DNA of 64,000 bases from Bradyrhizobium barranii subsp. apii (GCF_011516635.5 NZ_CP096255.1:5020501-5084500), one strand, 5' to 3'. Shown: positions 54,042-63,443, counted from the first letter of the stretch. The notes: generated by a model not told the origin, from the sequence alone. Numbers and translations are program-made.

Positions 54042-55455
54042 TACCGGCGAGCGATCATCAGTGAGCACGCAGCTTGGCGATGGCCAAGAACGTGGATTCA
54101 CTTATCCCCGATATGCCTGAGCTCGATCCTTGAAAGAGGTTGAGCAAGGGAGATTGACGCTGGCCGATGCTCTCGCCGTTTCTGACGTCATGCATGGCGG
54201 AGAACCGGCTCAACAGTTTTTCAACCTTCGCCGGATCGGAAAGATCCTTGATCTTCATGAATTTGTCCACGACCTTGGCTTGCTGATCGATCTGCATCGA
54301 GGCCATCGAGTCAGGCAAATCGAAGGTGGTCCTGAACACCTCCGAAAGAGCCTTGTCGGCAAGGATGTCGTATGCGGACGTGATTTCTCCCGCCTTTCGC
54401 TGGAAATAGAGCGCAAGGCGTACGCCGGGATTCGTATCCCCCTGCTGCTGCTCCAGGCTTTGCTGGAGATAGTTCGCCTGTGTTTCCCGGAATTGATCTC
54501 TCTTCTGAGGACCCATCATCGGGAGGCGCGCGACGTTACCCTTGCTGTCGAAGTTGAACGATGCCACGATTTCGGCAAAGCGAGGATCGCTCTGCGTGTT
54601 CGCGAAGCTCTTTGGGTTGTTCAGGTCGGAGCTGAAGATCTTCTTGAGAAATTCGGTGCTGACCTTCTTGGGTTCCAAACCCTTGGCCAAGAGAATGAAA
54701 TCGACCATCGGCCTGTTTGCGAGAAGGTCGGAAACGCTGTCGATGCCTGCGATTGCCTCTTGATAAGCCGTCGCATCTTTCGTGGCTAGTGCCCGAATTG
54801 CCTTCTCCTGCTGAGGGCTTGCCTGTTTCAGCGCGGCAACGACGTATTCTCTCGCGATCTGAAGGACCTGAGCCGAGTCTTGAGCCACCAAGGGGGTCGT
54901 CAGATTGCCTTTTGCGTCGAAGTTGAAGGCGCGTGCGAGCTCTACGTACCGATTGTCCTTGAGGGTATAGACGTAGCTCTTGGGGTCGTTGACGTCGCTT
55001 TCGAGGACTGCCTTGATCGTCGCCTTCGAGACCATTCCGGGATCGAGGCCGACGGCGCCCAGCGCAAAATCATACACGCTAGGTGTCGATACGAACGCCT
55101 GGACTGAATTGATCTTGCTGAGGTCCGTTCTGAATTGCTTGATCGCCAAAGCTTCGTATATCGGGCTTGCCGCCGAATAGACGGCGGCCTTGCTGTCGTC
55201 GAACCGCTTTTTCGTGATCGCGACATTTGCGGCAGTCTGGGCGGACACGCCTGACGGAAGCGACCCGTCGGGCGAGAACTCGAACGCGCCGGCCAGGTCT
55301 ACAAACCCGCCAATCGTCGCTATCTGGTCACTGAGGCTGGAAATGCTTTTCGTATATGACTCCAGGTGACTTTTTTCGACCAGGATCTGGATGTTAAACT
55401 GGGTCACGTCGGCGCCCGGTTGCGATAGTTGGGCCTTGTAACCGGTTATCTTTAG

Positions 55456-57077
55456 CCCGCCTTATTCGCGAGAGGGCGCCTGAGAGGCTGGCGAGCGTGG
55501 TGTAAAGCGCTGATGCGGCGTAGGATTCGGTTGCGAAGCCAACCCCATCACCTCAACCGCGAACGCCACGCCCGCCATGACCGATGATACGATTCTGCCC
55601 TTCTCGTTTCCAGCCGTTCACGCCAAGAAAGTCACAGCTGCCTTCGATGGTGGACGCCTAACCTCGAATGGGGGCGTGATGCTTCTGGCGATGGCCGAGC
55701 GGCGTCTCGGTTTGGCCGACAATTTGGCCCGGGTGTTCCCGGATCGGCGCGATCCGACGCGGGTCGTGCACAGCCTTGTCGATATGTTCCGCGCGCGCAT
55801 GTTCGCGATCTGCTGCGGCTACGAGGACGCCGACGACCTCGATCATCTGCGGTCCGATCCCGCATTCAAGCTGGCCTGCGGACGGCTGCCGGACAGCGGT
55901 CGCGATCTGTGTTCCCAACCGACGCTGTCGCGTCTGGAGAATGCTCCGCGCCTGCGCGACGTGATCCGACTGACCTACACTTTGGTCGACGCATGGATGG
56001 ATAGCTACCCGCGCGAGCCGGCATCCGTCACGCTCGACATCAATGATACCTGCGATGTCGTCCACGGCCATCAGCAGCTCTCGCTGTTCAACGCTCATTA
56101 TGACGAACGCTGCTTCCTGCCGATCCACGTCTACGACACGGAGAAGAGCCGGCCCGTGGCGGTCGTGCTGCGGCCCGGCAAGACGCCGGGCGGCGTCGAG
56201 GTGCGTGCCCATCTGCGCCGCCTGATACGGCATATCCGGACGCGGTGGCACAAGACGCGAATTACGTTCCGTGGCGACGGGCACTATGCTCGGCCGGAGG
56301 CCATGACCTGGTGCGAGAACAACGGCATCGACTACATCTTCGGTCTGTCCGGTACCAAGCCTCTCGCCAGAAAAGTCGACGAGGTCGCCGACGACATTCG
56401 CACGCGACGCGCCATCGAGAACCTGCCTGTTCTGCGCGGCTATACCGAGACGCGCCACAAGGCAAAGTCCTGGGATCACGAACGGCGCACTGTCGCCCGT
56501 ATTGAGGCGACGATGCTCGGCCTCGACATCCGCTTCGTCGTCACCAGCCTCGATGTCGGCTCGGCCGAGTGGATCTACGACAGCCTGTATTGCGCGCGCG
56601 GCCAAGCCGAAAATCTGATCAAGCTGCATAAGACGCAGCTCGCCTCCGATCGCACCAGTTGCCGTTCGGCGCTCGCCAACCAGGTCCGTCTCGTTCTCCA
56701 CACCGCCGCTTATTGGTTGATGCTTACCGTGCGCGGCGCCATTCCCAAAGTCCGGGAATTGGCCGCCGCCGAGTTCGCGACGCTGCGTCTTCGTCTCTTG
56801 AAAATCGCAGCCCGGGTCGTCGAAACCGCGAGCCGCATTCGCCTTGCGTTCGCCGCGGCATGCCCCGAAGCCGACCTCTTCCGCAGCTTGCCCGGCGCGC
56901 TGCTCCCGCTCGGCCCGTAACCGACCGGGCCTGCGCCCGCTCACCCGCCCCACTCCTCCAACGCGTACAAAACAGCTTGATGTAGAACCCGGTGACAAAA
57001 GGCCGGACGGTCACCCACGCCAGCCGCCAGCCCCAGTCAGACGTCAAGAACGACCGTGCTCTCGTGAATAGATCGGG
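55456..57077 (+). mobile_element. IS1380-family insertion sequence
   Basis: The 1622-bp element has inverted ends CCCGCCTTATTCGCGAGAG (left) and, on the complement, CCCGATCTATTCACGAGAG (right), flanked by 4-bp duplications TTAG (55452-55455 and 57078-57081). It holds one intact transposase gene. The ends were placed by eye and could shift by a base or two, but the restored host frame supports them. Confidence 0.93.
55577..56920 (+). CDS. IS1380-family transposase
   Basis: This 447-residue DDE transposase begins 'MTDDTILPFSFPAVHAKKVT' and has 'VTLDINDTCDVVHGHQQLSL' with a catalytic Asp, 'ITFRGDGHYARPEAM' with a second, and 'YCARGQAENLIKLHKTQLAS' with the Glu. The frame is intact, so the element may be mobile. 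Confidence 0.94.
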   Translation: MTDDTILPFSFPAVHAKKVTAAFDGGRLTSNGGVMLLAMAERRLGLADNLARVFPDRRDPTRVVHSLVDMFRARMFAICCGYEDADDLDHLRSDPAFKLACGRLPDSGRDLCSQPTLSRLENAPRLRDVIRLTYTLVDAWMDSYPREPASVTLDINDTCDVVHGHQQLSLFNAHYDERCFLPIHVYDTEKSRPVAVVLRPGKTPGGVEVRAHLRRLIRHIRTRWHKTRITFRGDGHYARPEAMTWCENNGIDYIFGLSGTKPLARKVDEVADDIRTRRAIENLPVLRGYTETRHKAKSWDHERRTVARIEATMLGLDIRFVVTSLDVGSAEWIYDSLYCARGQAENLIKLHKTQLASDRTSCRSALANQVRLVLHTAAYWLMLTVRGAIPKVRELAAAEFATLRLRLLKIAARVVETASRIRLAFAAACPEADLFRSLPGALLPLGP

Positions 57078-58021
57078 TTAGATCAGCGGCGCTGGCGTCC
57101 GATTTGGCTTGAGCAAGCTGGGCGTTGAGGCCGGTCAACTGAGAAGCGAAGGTGGTGTTGACGTAGCTATTTGGATCGGACGGATCGCTGCGCAAGACCT
57201 GACTTATCGTGTCACCCGGCCACTTGCTTTGATCGATCCCGTATGCCGAGTAGACATAGTTGCGAAGACGGTCGTTGTTCAGGAGTTGGTCTGCACTGCT
57301 GATCTTGCCGATTTCAGCGCTGTAGTAATTCGAGTCTGCGGCAAGCGCATCGACCTGGCTCTTCTTGGTCGTCGTGTACAGACCGATCATCTCGTCGGTC
57401 TGGTCTCCCGATTGGGCAACTGGCGTGGCACTGCCATTGAAGGAGAATGCCGCGGCAAACTCCCGGTAGCGCTTGTCTACCAACTTGTTGACGAAGCTCT
57501 TTGGGTCGGAGAGGTCGCTCTCCAGCACCTTCTTCATGAAAGCCTTGGCGTAGGCCATGTCTTCCAGGCCATATGCCTTCATCGCATAATGATACAGGCG
57601 ATAATCTTTCATAAGATCATCGACGGTCCGCACCTTGCCGATGTTGGCTTTGTAATAGGCGGATTCTCGCGCGACATCGGGTTGCTGTTCAACCCGCGTC
57701 AGGGACTGCTTGAGATGGTGCGCAATGTAGTTGTAGCTGAAATACGTTGATACCATCGCGCATTCCTCGCGGCTCTACGGTCCTGGACTTCCGTCAATCA
57801 TTGCCGGGTCGCGGGGTGGGGGCTGGCCTCATGCCAGCAAGCTGTCTCGCAGCAACGTTTTCTTAAGGCGATTCTTCGCTGCAATCTTAGGTTTTAATTT
57901 GCGTCCAAGTGACGCATGCCGGGTTTTGTTGCTGTATGTTTCTCAGGTGCTGCTTTCGCGAGGATTGTGTTCCTGATATGTTCCAGTCGAAATATCGACC
58001 GGAGTGGGTTGGAAGCAGAGC

Positions 58022-58789
58022 ATGAGCCGACGAAGCAATCGCACCATCAACCTGCCGGCGCCGTATCTGAAGCGGGTCTGGCTCGATCCGTCGCGAGTTC
58101 ACGATCGCGAGGCATATCCGTTTTGCCTGCCCATCTTCCCGGATGATTTCGAGCTCAACTTCGACGCCGCCATCACGATCATCGTCGGAGAGAATGGCAC
58201 CGGGAAGTCGACGATCCTCGAGGGTATCGCAGCGCTTGCCGGCTACGACGATGCGGGTGGAGGCAAGGGCTACATGCCCGTCGACCATTCCGAAGCGCGG
58301 GAGAAGATGGGCGGCCAGCTTTCCAGGGCCTTGCGCGCAAGCTGGCTGCCGAAGATCGCCAACGGCTGGTTTTTTCGCGCCGAGAGTTTTTTCTCGGTCG
58401 CGCGATATCTCGACGAGGCCGCACGTGATGCCGGCCAGGCCGGCCCCGACTTCCTGTCGCATTCCCATGGCGAAGGTTTTCTGCGCTTCTTCGAGGAGCG
58501 CTGCCAGCGCCAGGGCATCTTCATCTTCGACGAGCCGGAATCGGCGCTGTCGCCGGCGCGTCAGATCGAATTCCTGAAGCTCTTGCGACGCATGGACGAG
58601 TCCCGCATCTGCCAGGTCATCATGGCAACCCATGCGCCTCTGCTGATGGCCTATCCAAACGCGAGACTGTTGCGGTTGGGCAAATACGGCCTGGAGCCGA
58701 CGACGGTGGAGCAAACCGATCATTACCGGGTGATGCGCGAGTTCTGTGACGATCCGCGCGGGTTCGTGGAGGCGACACTGGCGGAGTAG
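58022..58789 (+). CDS. AAA-type P-loop ATPase
   Basis: This 255-residue RecF/SbcC-like ABC-type ATPase has Walker A 'IIVGENGTGKST' (56-64), a short central region 'GGGKGYMPVDHSE', a signature-like 'SHSHGEGFLRFFEERC', Walker B 'GIFIFDEPESALSP' and the His switch 'VIMATHAPLLM'. The ATG at 58022 follows GGAAGCAGAG. Such stand-alone ATPases may act in DNA or mRNA metabolism or defence; no partner nuclease gene is adjacent. Confidence 0.87.
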   Translation: MSRRSNRTINLPAPYLKRVWLDPSRVHDREAYPFCLPIFPDDFELNFDAAITIIVGENGTGKSTILEGIAALAGYDDAGGGKGYMPVDHSEAREKMGGQLSRALRASWLPKIANGWFFRAESFFSVARYLDEAARDAGQAGPDFLSHSHGEGFLRFFEERCQRQGIFIFDEPESALSPARQIEFLKLLRRMDESRICQVIMATHAPLLMAYPNARLLRLGKYGLEPTTVEQTDHYRVMREFCDDPRGFVEATLAE

Positions 58790-59743
58790 GCGAGGGCGCG
58801 CTCCCACGGCACTCGCTCTTCTCGTGTCCCGGACGCGCTGCAGCGCGTAGCGGTGCGGCGCAGAGCAGGGACTCACGCAGTCACACGCTCGCTGATGCAT
58901 GGGCCCCGGCTCTGCAGCGCACCGCCGCACTGGACGATGCTGCGCATCGCCAGGGAAGCGCTGCGCTGCGTCCGGGGCACGCGAGCAGCTTCTATCTTTG
59001 CATTCGAATTCAAATCGCACGCACGGATTCGCATCCTCGCGGCACGATCTGCCCGAGCTCTGCTGTATTCATCGCCCCCAAAAGTGCCGAGGGCGCGGGG
59101 AAGGCCGGGTGCCGGCTGGCACCCGCGGTCCACTGTGCGGAAATTGCGCTACGAAGTTTGCACAGTGGCATACAGGTGAAGCCAAACATCCGGCCTTCCC
59201 TGCGCAGTGGTTTTACGGCTTATGCCGAGCTCTCCCCGGGGAGCGATGCACTATTGCCCCCGTCGCCTTGCGGATGACTGATGTGCGGGCCCGGTCGGGC
59301 CGCCACATCACCGCAAGACTTGGCGCACAGGCTCCGGGCGCCAGGACGGCACGGTTTTACCGTACACAGGCTGCACCGGTCGTGTGCGCGCGGCGTTCGC
59401 TCACGGTTGCCCGCCCTGCAAACCACCTTCGCGCCGACGCCGCCTGCGTCCACCACGTCCCACCCCGCGTGTCGTGACGATCGCGATAACGCCCCTCGGC
59501 CCGGGGTGGGATGGCTTTCTATATGATAATCCGAAATGCGGATAAAGAGAATTATTTCTGCGTGGTGCGGTTGACCCGCCCATTGGGTGTTTTGCCCGAC
59601 GGGCGGCGCAAGGGGTTGTGGGACGCGCGAGCGCGCGCCGCAACGCCGCCATGAACAGGTCTCCCCACGGCCGCAAAATGCGCTACCATGATCGCAGCGC
59701 GCCTCAAGTCGCGCACGATCCACGAGACGCATGAGGAAACGAG
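58790..59743. repeat. Large multicopy-type intergenic repeat region
   Basis: About 950 bp without a supported gene. The central tract (about 59185-59520) encodes on the minus strand a fragment 'CAKSCGDVAARPGPHISHP' that I associate with a repeated intergenic sequence of Bradyrhizobium often mis-called as small proteins. It contains many inverted pairs, for example GCACCGGTCGTGTGCGCG-like and CCCCGGGGAG tracts. The left part (58800-58990) is a different GC-rich repeat around 'GCAGCGCGTAGCGGTGCGGC'. The right part ends in short inverted repeats near 59570-59610. Confidence 0.65.
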
Positions 59744-60313
59744 ATGAGGGGGACGATTGGACGGCGCATGGTCATGGGCGCGGTGCTGACTGCCGCGGGC
59801 GCGGTGGCTTTGACGGCGGCGTTTGGCCCGGCTTGGGCACATGGGCCGACCCGGCAGAAGGTGCGCGAATCCATCGAGATCAACGCGCCGCCGGCCAAGG
59901 TGTGGGCCGCGATCGGCAATTTCCAGGACATGAGCTGGCTGCCGCCTGTCACCAAGACCGAGGGCGAGAAGGGCAATGAGATCGAAGCGACGCGGCGGCT
60001 GACCCTGACGGGAGGCGCCACCGTCGATGAGGAACTCTACAAGTTCGACGCTGCCGCGATGACCTATTCCTACCGGATCACCAAGGTGGACGTGAAGGTG
60101 CTGCCGGTCACCAATTATTCCTCGACGCTGACGGTGACGCCGAGCGCCGACGGCAAGGGCGCGACGCTGGAATGGGCGGGCGCGTTCTACCGCGGCTTCC
60201 CCAACAACGATCCGCCGCCGGAGCTCAGCGACGAGGCCGCGGTGAAGGCGGTGAAGGGGCTCTATCAGGCCGGCCTCGAAGCGCTGAAGAAGAAGATCGA
60301 GAGCGGAAGCTGA
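59744..60313 (+). CDS. MxaD-like SRPBCC-fold exported protein
   Basis: This 189-residue protein has a signal peptide (hydrophobic 10-30, ending PAWAHGPT) and a START/SRPBCC domain: 'ESIEINAPPAKVWAAIGNFQ' and 'AATRRLTL'-like strands ending 'VKGLYQAGLEALKKKIESGS'. It matches the MxaD-like group linked to periplasmic methanol/alcohol oxidation. The next gene, 2 bp behind, is a beta-propeller of a type found with PQQ-dependent catabolism. Confidence 0.87.
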   Translation: MRGTIGRRMVMGAVLTAAGAVALTAAFGPAWAHGPTRQKVRESIEINAPPAKVWAAIGNFQDMSWLPPVTKTEGEKGNEIEATRRLTLTGGATVDEELYKFDAAAMTYSYRITKVDVKVLPVTNYSSTLTVTPSADGKGATLEWAGAFYRGFPNNDPPPELSDEAAVKAVKGLYQAGLEALKKKIESGS

Positions 60314-60315
60314 CC

Positions 60316-61269
60316 GTGCGGGCGCGGATCCTGGCGGCGCTCGCCGCCAGCCTTTGCGCTGCCAGTATTGGCAGCGCGTCCGCCGAAGAGGCGTTCGTCA
60401 CCAACCAGCTCAGCGACGATCTGATGGTCGTGGACCTCGCGACATCGCGCAGCGTCGCGACCATCCCGATCGGCGGCAAGCCGGCCGGCGTGGCCGTCAG
60501 CGCGGATGGGCGCTTTGCCTATGTCACGAGCCCCGACGCCAAGGCGGTGACCGTGGTCGACGCCGCAACGCGGCAGGTCTCGGGGCGGATCGAGGTCGGC
60601 GGCGGGCCGCTCGGCATTGCCGTGACGCCCGATGGCAAGACGGTCTACGTCGCGGACTGGTATGCGGCGGCAGTGCGGGTGATCGATACGGCCTCGCGCA
60701 GTATCACGGCCAGCATCGCGGTCGGCGCATCCCCGTCCGGCCTCGCGGTGACGCCTGATGGCAGGCTGCTGCTCTCGGCGGACCGCGACGACGACAGCGT
60801 CTCGGTGGTCGATACCGCGACGCGTGAGCGCAGGGCGACCATCAAGGTCGGGACCCGTCCGTTCGGCGTCACCATCGATGCCGAGGGAAAACGCGCCTAC
60901 ACCGCCAATGTCGGCTCCAACGACGTCTCGGTGATCGACATCGCCGCGAGCCAAGAGATCGGCCGCGTGCCGGTCGGGATGCGTCCTTATGCGGTGGCGC
61001 TGACGCAAGGGCGCGGCTTCGTCACCGACCAATATGGCGGCACCGTCAGCGTGTTCGACCTGGCGACGCTGAAGCCGGTCAAGCGGATCAATGTCGGCGA
61101 CTATCCCGAAGGCATCAATGTGACCGCCGACGGCAAGCGCGTCATCGTCGCCTGCTGGGAGAGCAACACATTGAGCATCATCGATGCCACCGAGCTGAAG
61201 GTGATCGGCGAGGTCAAGACCGGCGACGGCCCGCGCGCGTTCGGGGCGTTCCTGCGTAGGACGGAGTAG
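60316..61269 (+). CDS. Exported YVTN-type beta-propeller protein
   Basis: This 317-residue protein has a signal peptide (ends GSASAEEAF) and about seven YVTN/PQQ-associated blades such as 'GVAVSADGRFAYVTSPDAKA' and 'GIAVTPDGKTVYVADW'. The start is GTG at 60316, 2 bp after the MxaD-like stop, with GGAAG upstream. Length and blades match the PQQ-dependent-catabolism-associated propellers (TIGR03866-like). It may shuttle or hold a cofactor or partner in the periplasm. The dehydrogenase itself is not in the window. Confidence 0.87.
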   Translation: MRARILAALAASLCAASIGSASAEEAFVTNQLSDDLMVVDLATSRSVATIPIGGKPAGVAVSADGRFAYVTSPDAKAVTVVDAATRQVSGRIEVGGGPLGIAVTPDGKTVYVADWYAAAVRVIDTASRSITASIAVGASPSGLAVTPDGRLLLSADRDDDSVSVVDTATRERRATIKVGTRPFGVTIDAEGKRAYTANVGSNDVSVIDIAASQEIGRVPVGMRPYAVALTQGRGFVTDQYGGTVSVFDLATLKPVKRINVGDYPEGINVTADGKRVIVACWESNTLSIIDATELKVIGEVKTGDGPRAFGAFLRRTE

Positions 61270-61285
61270 GGGGCGCGGAGCATCT

Positions 61286-61355
61286 GTAGCCTGCATGGAG
61301 CGAAGCGGAATGCGGGGACACTTTCCCGGATTGCGCTTCGCTCCATCCGGGCTAC
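61286..61355. repeat. Imperfect palindromic repeat, GGAGCGAAGCG type
   Basis: A 70-bp element with arms GTAGCC...GGAGCGAAGCG and the complement CGCTTCGCTCC...GGCTAC forms a long imperfect hairpin between convergent genes. I recognise the GATGGAGCGAAGCG core as a common Bradyrhizobium repeat. Its right edge supplies the stop codon (TAG) of the nucleoside hydrolase gene. Confidence 0.75.
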
Positions 61356-62287
61356 GGCGCTAAACCACTCTTAGATCCGGCAAACGCCTTCAACTTCAGG
61401 AAAAAGTCCTTCAGGATCGGGTTGCGATCCACATAGGTCACGTAGCGGATCGGATGCCGCCGGCGATCGATGCTCCACGTGATCTGATCCGTGAGAACCG
61501 GAGCCGGCACGATCACGCTCGGCGCCCAATCGGGATTGAGAAGCCAGCCGGCCGGCGCCATGTCCCAGATCTCCTTGGCCCAGCCCAGATGGTCGGACGA
61601 ATAGTCCTTGAAGCGCATGGCGAGGAACGCGCCGATGCTGCCATGCGGTTCGACGTAGCGCTCGATCTCCGGCACCGTGCTGTGAAGGTGCGAGGTGACG
61701 CCCTTGCATGGCACGAGCACGAGCGGCACGCCGCTGTCGAACAGCACCTGCGCGCCGCCGACGTCCTGCTTGAGGTTGAACTCGATCGTGTGCGGCCATT
61801 CCAGCGCGTGACCGCCAAGCCAGACCACCACCACGCGGTCGATGATGTCGGGGGCCTCGAGCAGTGCCGAGGCGACTTTGCTGATGGCGCCGATGGCAAT
61901 GACGTAGAGCGGATTGTCTGGGGAGCCTGCGCGCGCCCGGGCCACGAGGTCGTTGACGGCGGGGGCCGCCTGCGCCGTCTTGCCGGGACCGACATAGTCG
62001 GTGACGCCGCGATGGACGAGGCCGTCCGGCGCGACGTTGAGGCGCTCCAGCAGGCGAAGGATTTCCTGGTAGCTCAGCTCCATGCCGTGGCCGGGACTGT
62101 CGGCGCGTGTGTTGAAGAACGGCGCGGCGTAGATCGCCTCGACGTCGAACCGGTCCTTCGACAGCAGCATCTGCACCAGCGCGAACTGATCGTCGATCTC
62201 GTTGTAGGTGTCGGTGTCGAGCACCACGCGCACCTTGCCGACCGGCGGCTCCAGGAGTTTGAGGCGGGCTGCGTCCGAGAGTGTCAT
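61352..62287 (-). CDS. Nucleoside hydrolase family protein
   Basis: This 311-residue inosine-uridine-type nucleoside hydrolase has the calcium-binding Asp cluster 'VVLDTDTYNEIDDQFAL' near the N-terminus; 'YVIAIGAISKVASALLEAPD' and 'VVVWLGGH' are further family motifs. It hydrolyses N-glycosidic bonds of ribonucleosides; the base preference is not evident. The ATG at 62287 follows AAGGAG. It is 37 bp behind the HAD gene on the same strand, so the two probably form a nucleoside salvage or turnover operon. Confidence 0.9.
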   Translation of the reverse strand: MTLSDAARLKLLEPPVGKVRVVLDTDTYNEIDDQFALVQMLLSKDRFDVEAIYAAPFFNTRADSPGHGMELSYQEILRLLERLNVAPDGLVHRGVTDYVGPGKTAQAAPAVNDLVARARAGSPDNPLYVIAIGAISKVASALLEAPDIIDRVVVVWLGGHALEWPHTIEFNLKQDVGGAQVLFDSGVPLVLVPCKGVTSHLHSTVPEIERYVEPHGSIGAFLAMRFKDYSSDHLGWAKEIWDMAPAGWLLNPDWAPSVIVPAPVLTDQITWSIDRRRHPIRYVTYVDRNPILKDFFLKLKAFAGSKSGLAP

Positions 62288-62324
62288 CACCGTCTCCTTG
62301 GGCCGGGGGGGGCTCGATTGCGGA

Positions 62325-62966
62325 TCAGGCCTTGAGCGAAATCCGGCAGACCACGTCTGCGATCTCATCCATCTGCGCGAACATGTGATCGGGCGCAAGC
62401 GCCCGCAGCGCCGCCGGCGCGGCGTAGCCCCAACTCACCGCGCCGCAGGCAATCCCTACCGCGCGCGCCGCCTCGATGTCGCGGACCTCGTCGCCGATCG
62501 CGATCACGCGGCCTGGCTCCACGCCCGCGCGCCGGATCACGCGGCGGAATTTCGCGGGCTTGCCGAACAGCGACGCCGCGCAGTCGAAATGCGCGAACAG
62601 GGCGGCGGACTCGCCGAGCTTCTCGCGCGCATTGGCTTCGCTATCCGACGTCACCAGCGCGAGCTGCACGCCGTTCCCGGCCAGCGTCTGCAGCATCGTC
62701 TCGACGCCGGCGAATAGGGGAATCTCCGCCGCCGCCTCCGCCTTCAGCCGCCGCGCATGCCGCGCGATCGCCGGCAGCTTCCACAGCGGCACCTCGAGCC
62801 GGGCGAGGATCTCGCGCGACGAGGCATGTCGCAGCGCTTCGATTTCGTCATCCGCGACGCGGCGAAAATTGAAGCGATCGGCGACATCGTTGATGGTGCG
62901 CAGGAACCACGGAAAGCTGTCGGCCAGTGTGCCGTCGAGATCGAAGATGGCGAGGGAGTAGTGCAT
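62325..62966 (-). CDS. HAD-family hydrolase (phosphoglycolate-phosphatase-like)
   Basis: This 213-residue HAD hydrolase has motif I 'AIFDLDGTLADSFPWFL', motif II 'ALVTSDSEANA', Lys in 'LFGKPAKFRRVI' and motif IV 'VIAIGDEVRDIEAA'. The cap domain is of type C1, as in phosphoglycolate/nucleotide phosphatases. The ATG at 62966 is used; a TTG at 62993 would add 9 residues. It precedes the nucleoside hydrolase gene, which suggests a nucleotide-to-nucleoside-to-base sequence. Confidence 0.88.
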   Translation of the reverse strand: MHYSLAIFDLDGTLADSFPWFLRTINDVADRFNFRRVADDEIEALRHASSREILARLEVPLWKLPAIARHARRLKAEAAAEIPLFAGVETMLQTLAGNGVQLALVTSDSEANAREKLGESAALFAHFDCAASLFGKPAKFRRVIRRAGVEPGRVIAIGDEVRDIEAARAVGIACGAVSWGYAAPAALRALAPDHMFAQMDEIADVVCRISLKA

Positions 62967-63036
62967 GGAGGAGGTTTTGGAGTTCGCTGACAAACGAGAC
63001 GTGGCGGCTATTATTTAGAAGAATTCGAGGACACCC

Positions 63037-63132
63037 ATGCGACACGAGCGCATTGAAATCAACCCTGCGATCATGGCCGGCAAGCCCGTCAGCCGTGGGA
63101 CGCATGTGCGTCACCGCAACCTGCGCACGTGA
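63037..63132 (+). pseudogene. Truncated DUF433-type antitoxin-like gene
   Basis: A 31-codon frame starts after GAGGA and reads 'IEINPAIMAGKPVSRGTHV', the N-terminal signature of DUF433 (VapB45-like) proteins, which normally run 70-80 residues. It stops after 'HRNLRT', and no partner toxin gene follows. It is a broken remnant of a toxin-antitoxin-type locus. Confidence 0.7.
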
Positions 63133-63443
63133 ACATTGATGTCGAGATCGATGTTGCTGACGCAGGTCTGAGTAGTCCGGTGAGAGCCGCCCTCGTGCCA
63201 GGGGCCATCGCGCGTGCGGGCGTTGGTGATATTGGCGAGCTTCAGGCATCGCCATTGCGGCAGCGGTCCGCTGCTCTCGCCGCCAAATTGCCAGGCGAGG
63301 ACGGCTTCCTCACCCATCTTGTTGGTGCCGATGATGTGGGGGCAGAGCTCGCGATAACGCCCCTCGTAGATGCAGGTTACCTGCTGCTCGGCGAGGATTG
63401 CCTTGCGGAAGAGCATGTAGGTGCGGCTGGGCATCGCGGACAC
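63111..63443 (-). CDS. Conserved hypothetical protein
   Basis: This 110-residue soluble protein includes 'FRKAILAEQQVTCIYEGRYR' and 'VLAWQFGGESSGPLPQWRCL', a pattern I associate with a small WYL-like family frequent in Bradyrhizobium. It ends in a basic tail overlapping the DUF433 remnant by 22 bp on the opposite strand, so that remnant's loss may be linked to this boundary. The role is unknown. Confidence 0.7.
   Translation of the reverse strand: MSAMPSRTYMLFRKAILAEQQVTCIYEGRYRELCPHIIGTNKMGEEAVLAWQFGGESSGPLPQWRCLKLANITNARTRDGPWHEGGSHRTTQTCVSNIDLDINVHVRRLR

Larger units (their letters stand above)
54058..57756 (-). pseudogene. DUF1217 flagellar-type protein gene, interrupted by IS1380
   Basis: The N-terminal part runs from 57756 ('MVSTYFSYNYIAHHLKQSL') to 57078 and the C-terminal part from 55451 to 54058, ending 'FLAIAKLRAH'. 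Removing the element and one TTAG copy restores the junction 'SAADLKITGYKAQLSQPGAD' and a 690-residue frame. Several DUF1217 units recur, with 'FMKKVLESDLSDPKSFVN', 'TIKAVLESDVNDPKSYVY' and 'FLKKIFSSDLNNPKSFAN'. DUF1217 proteins occur with flagellar genes in Rhizobiales, but no flagellar gene adjoins here. The promoter region 57757-58021 precedes it. Confidence 0.93.

Noticed and set aside
59220-59732. 170-codon frame in the intergenic repeat
   Set aside because: It includes a peptide tract known to me as a frequent false annotation in a repeated non-coding sequence; no ribosome-binding site and no domain.
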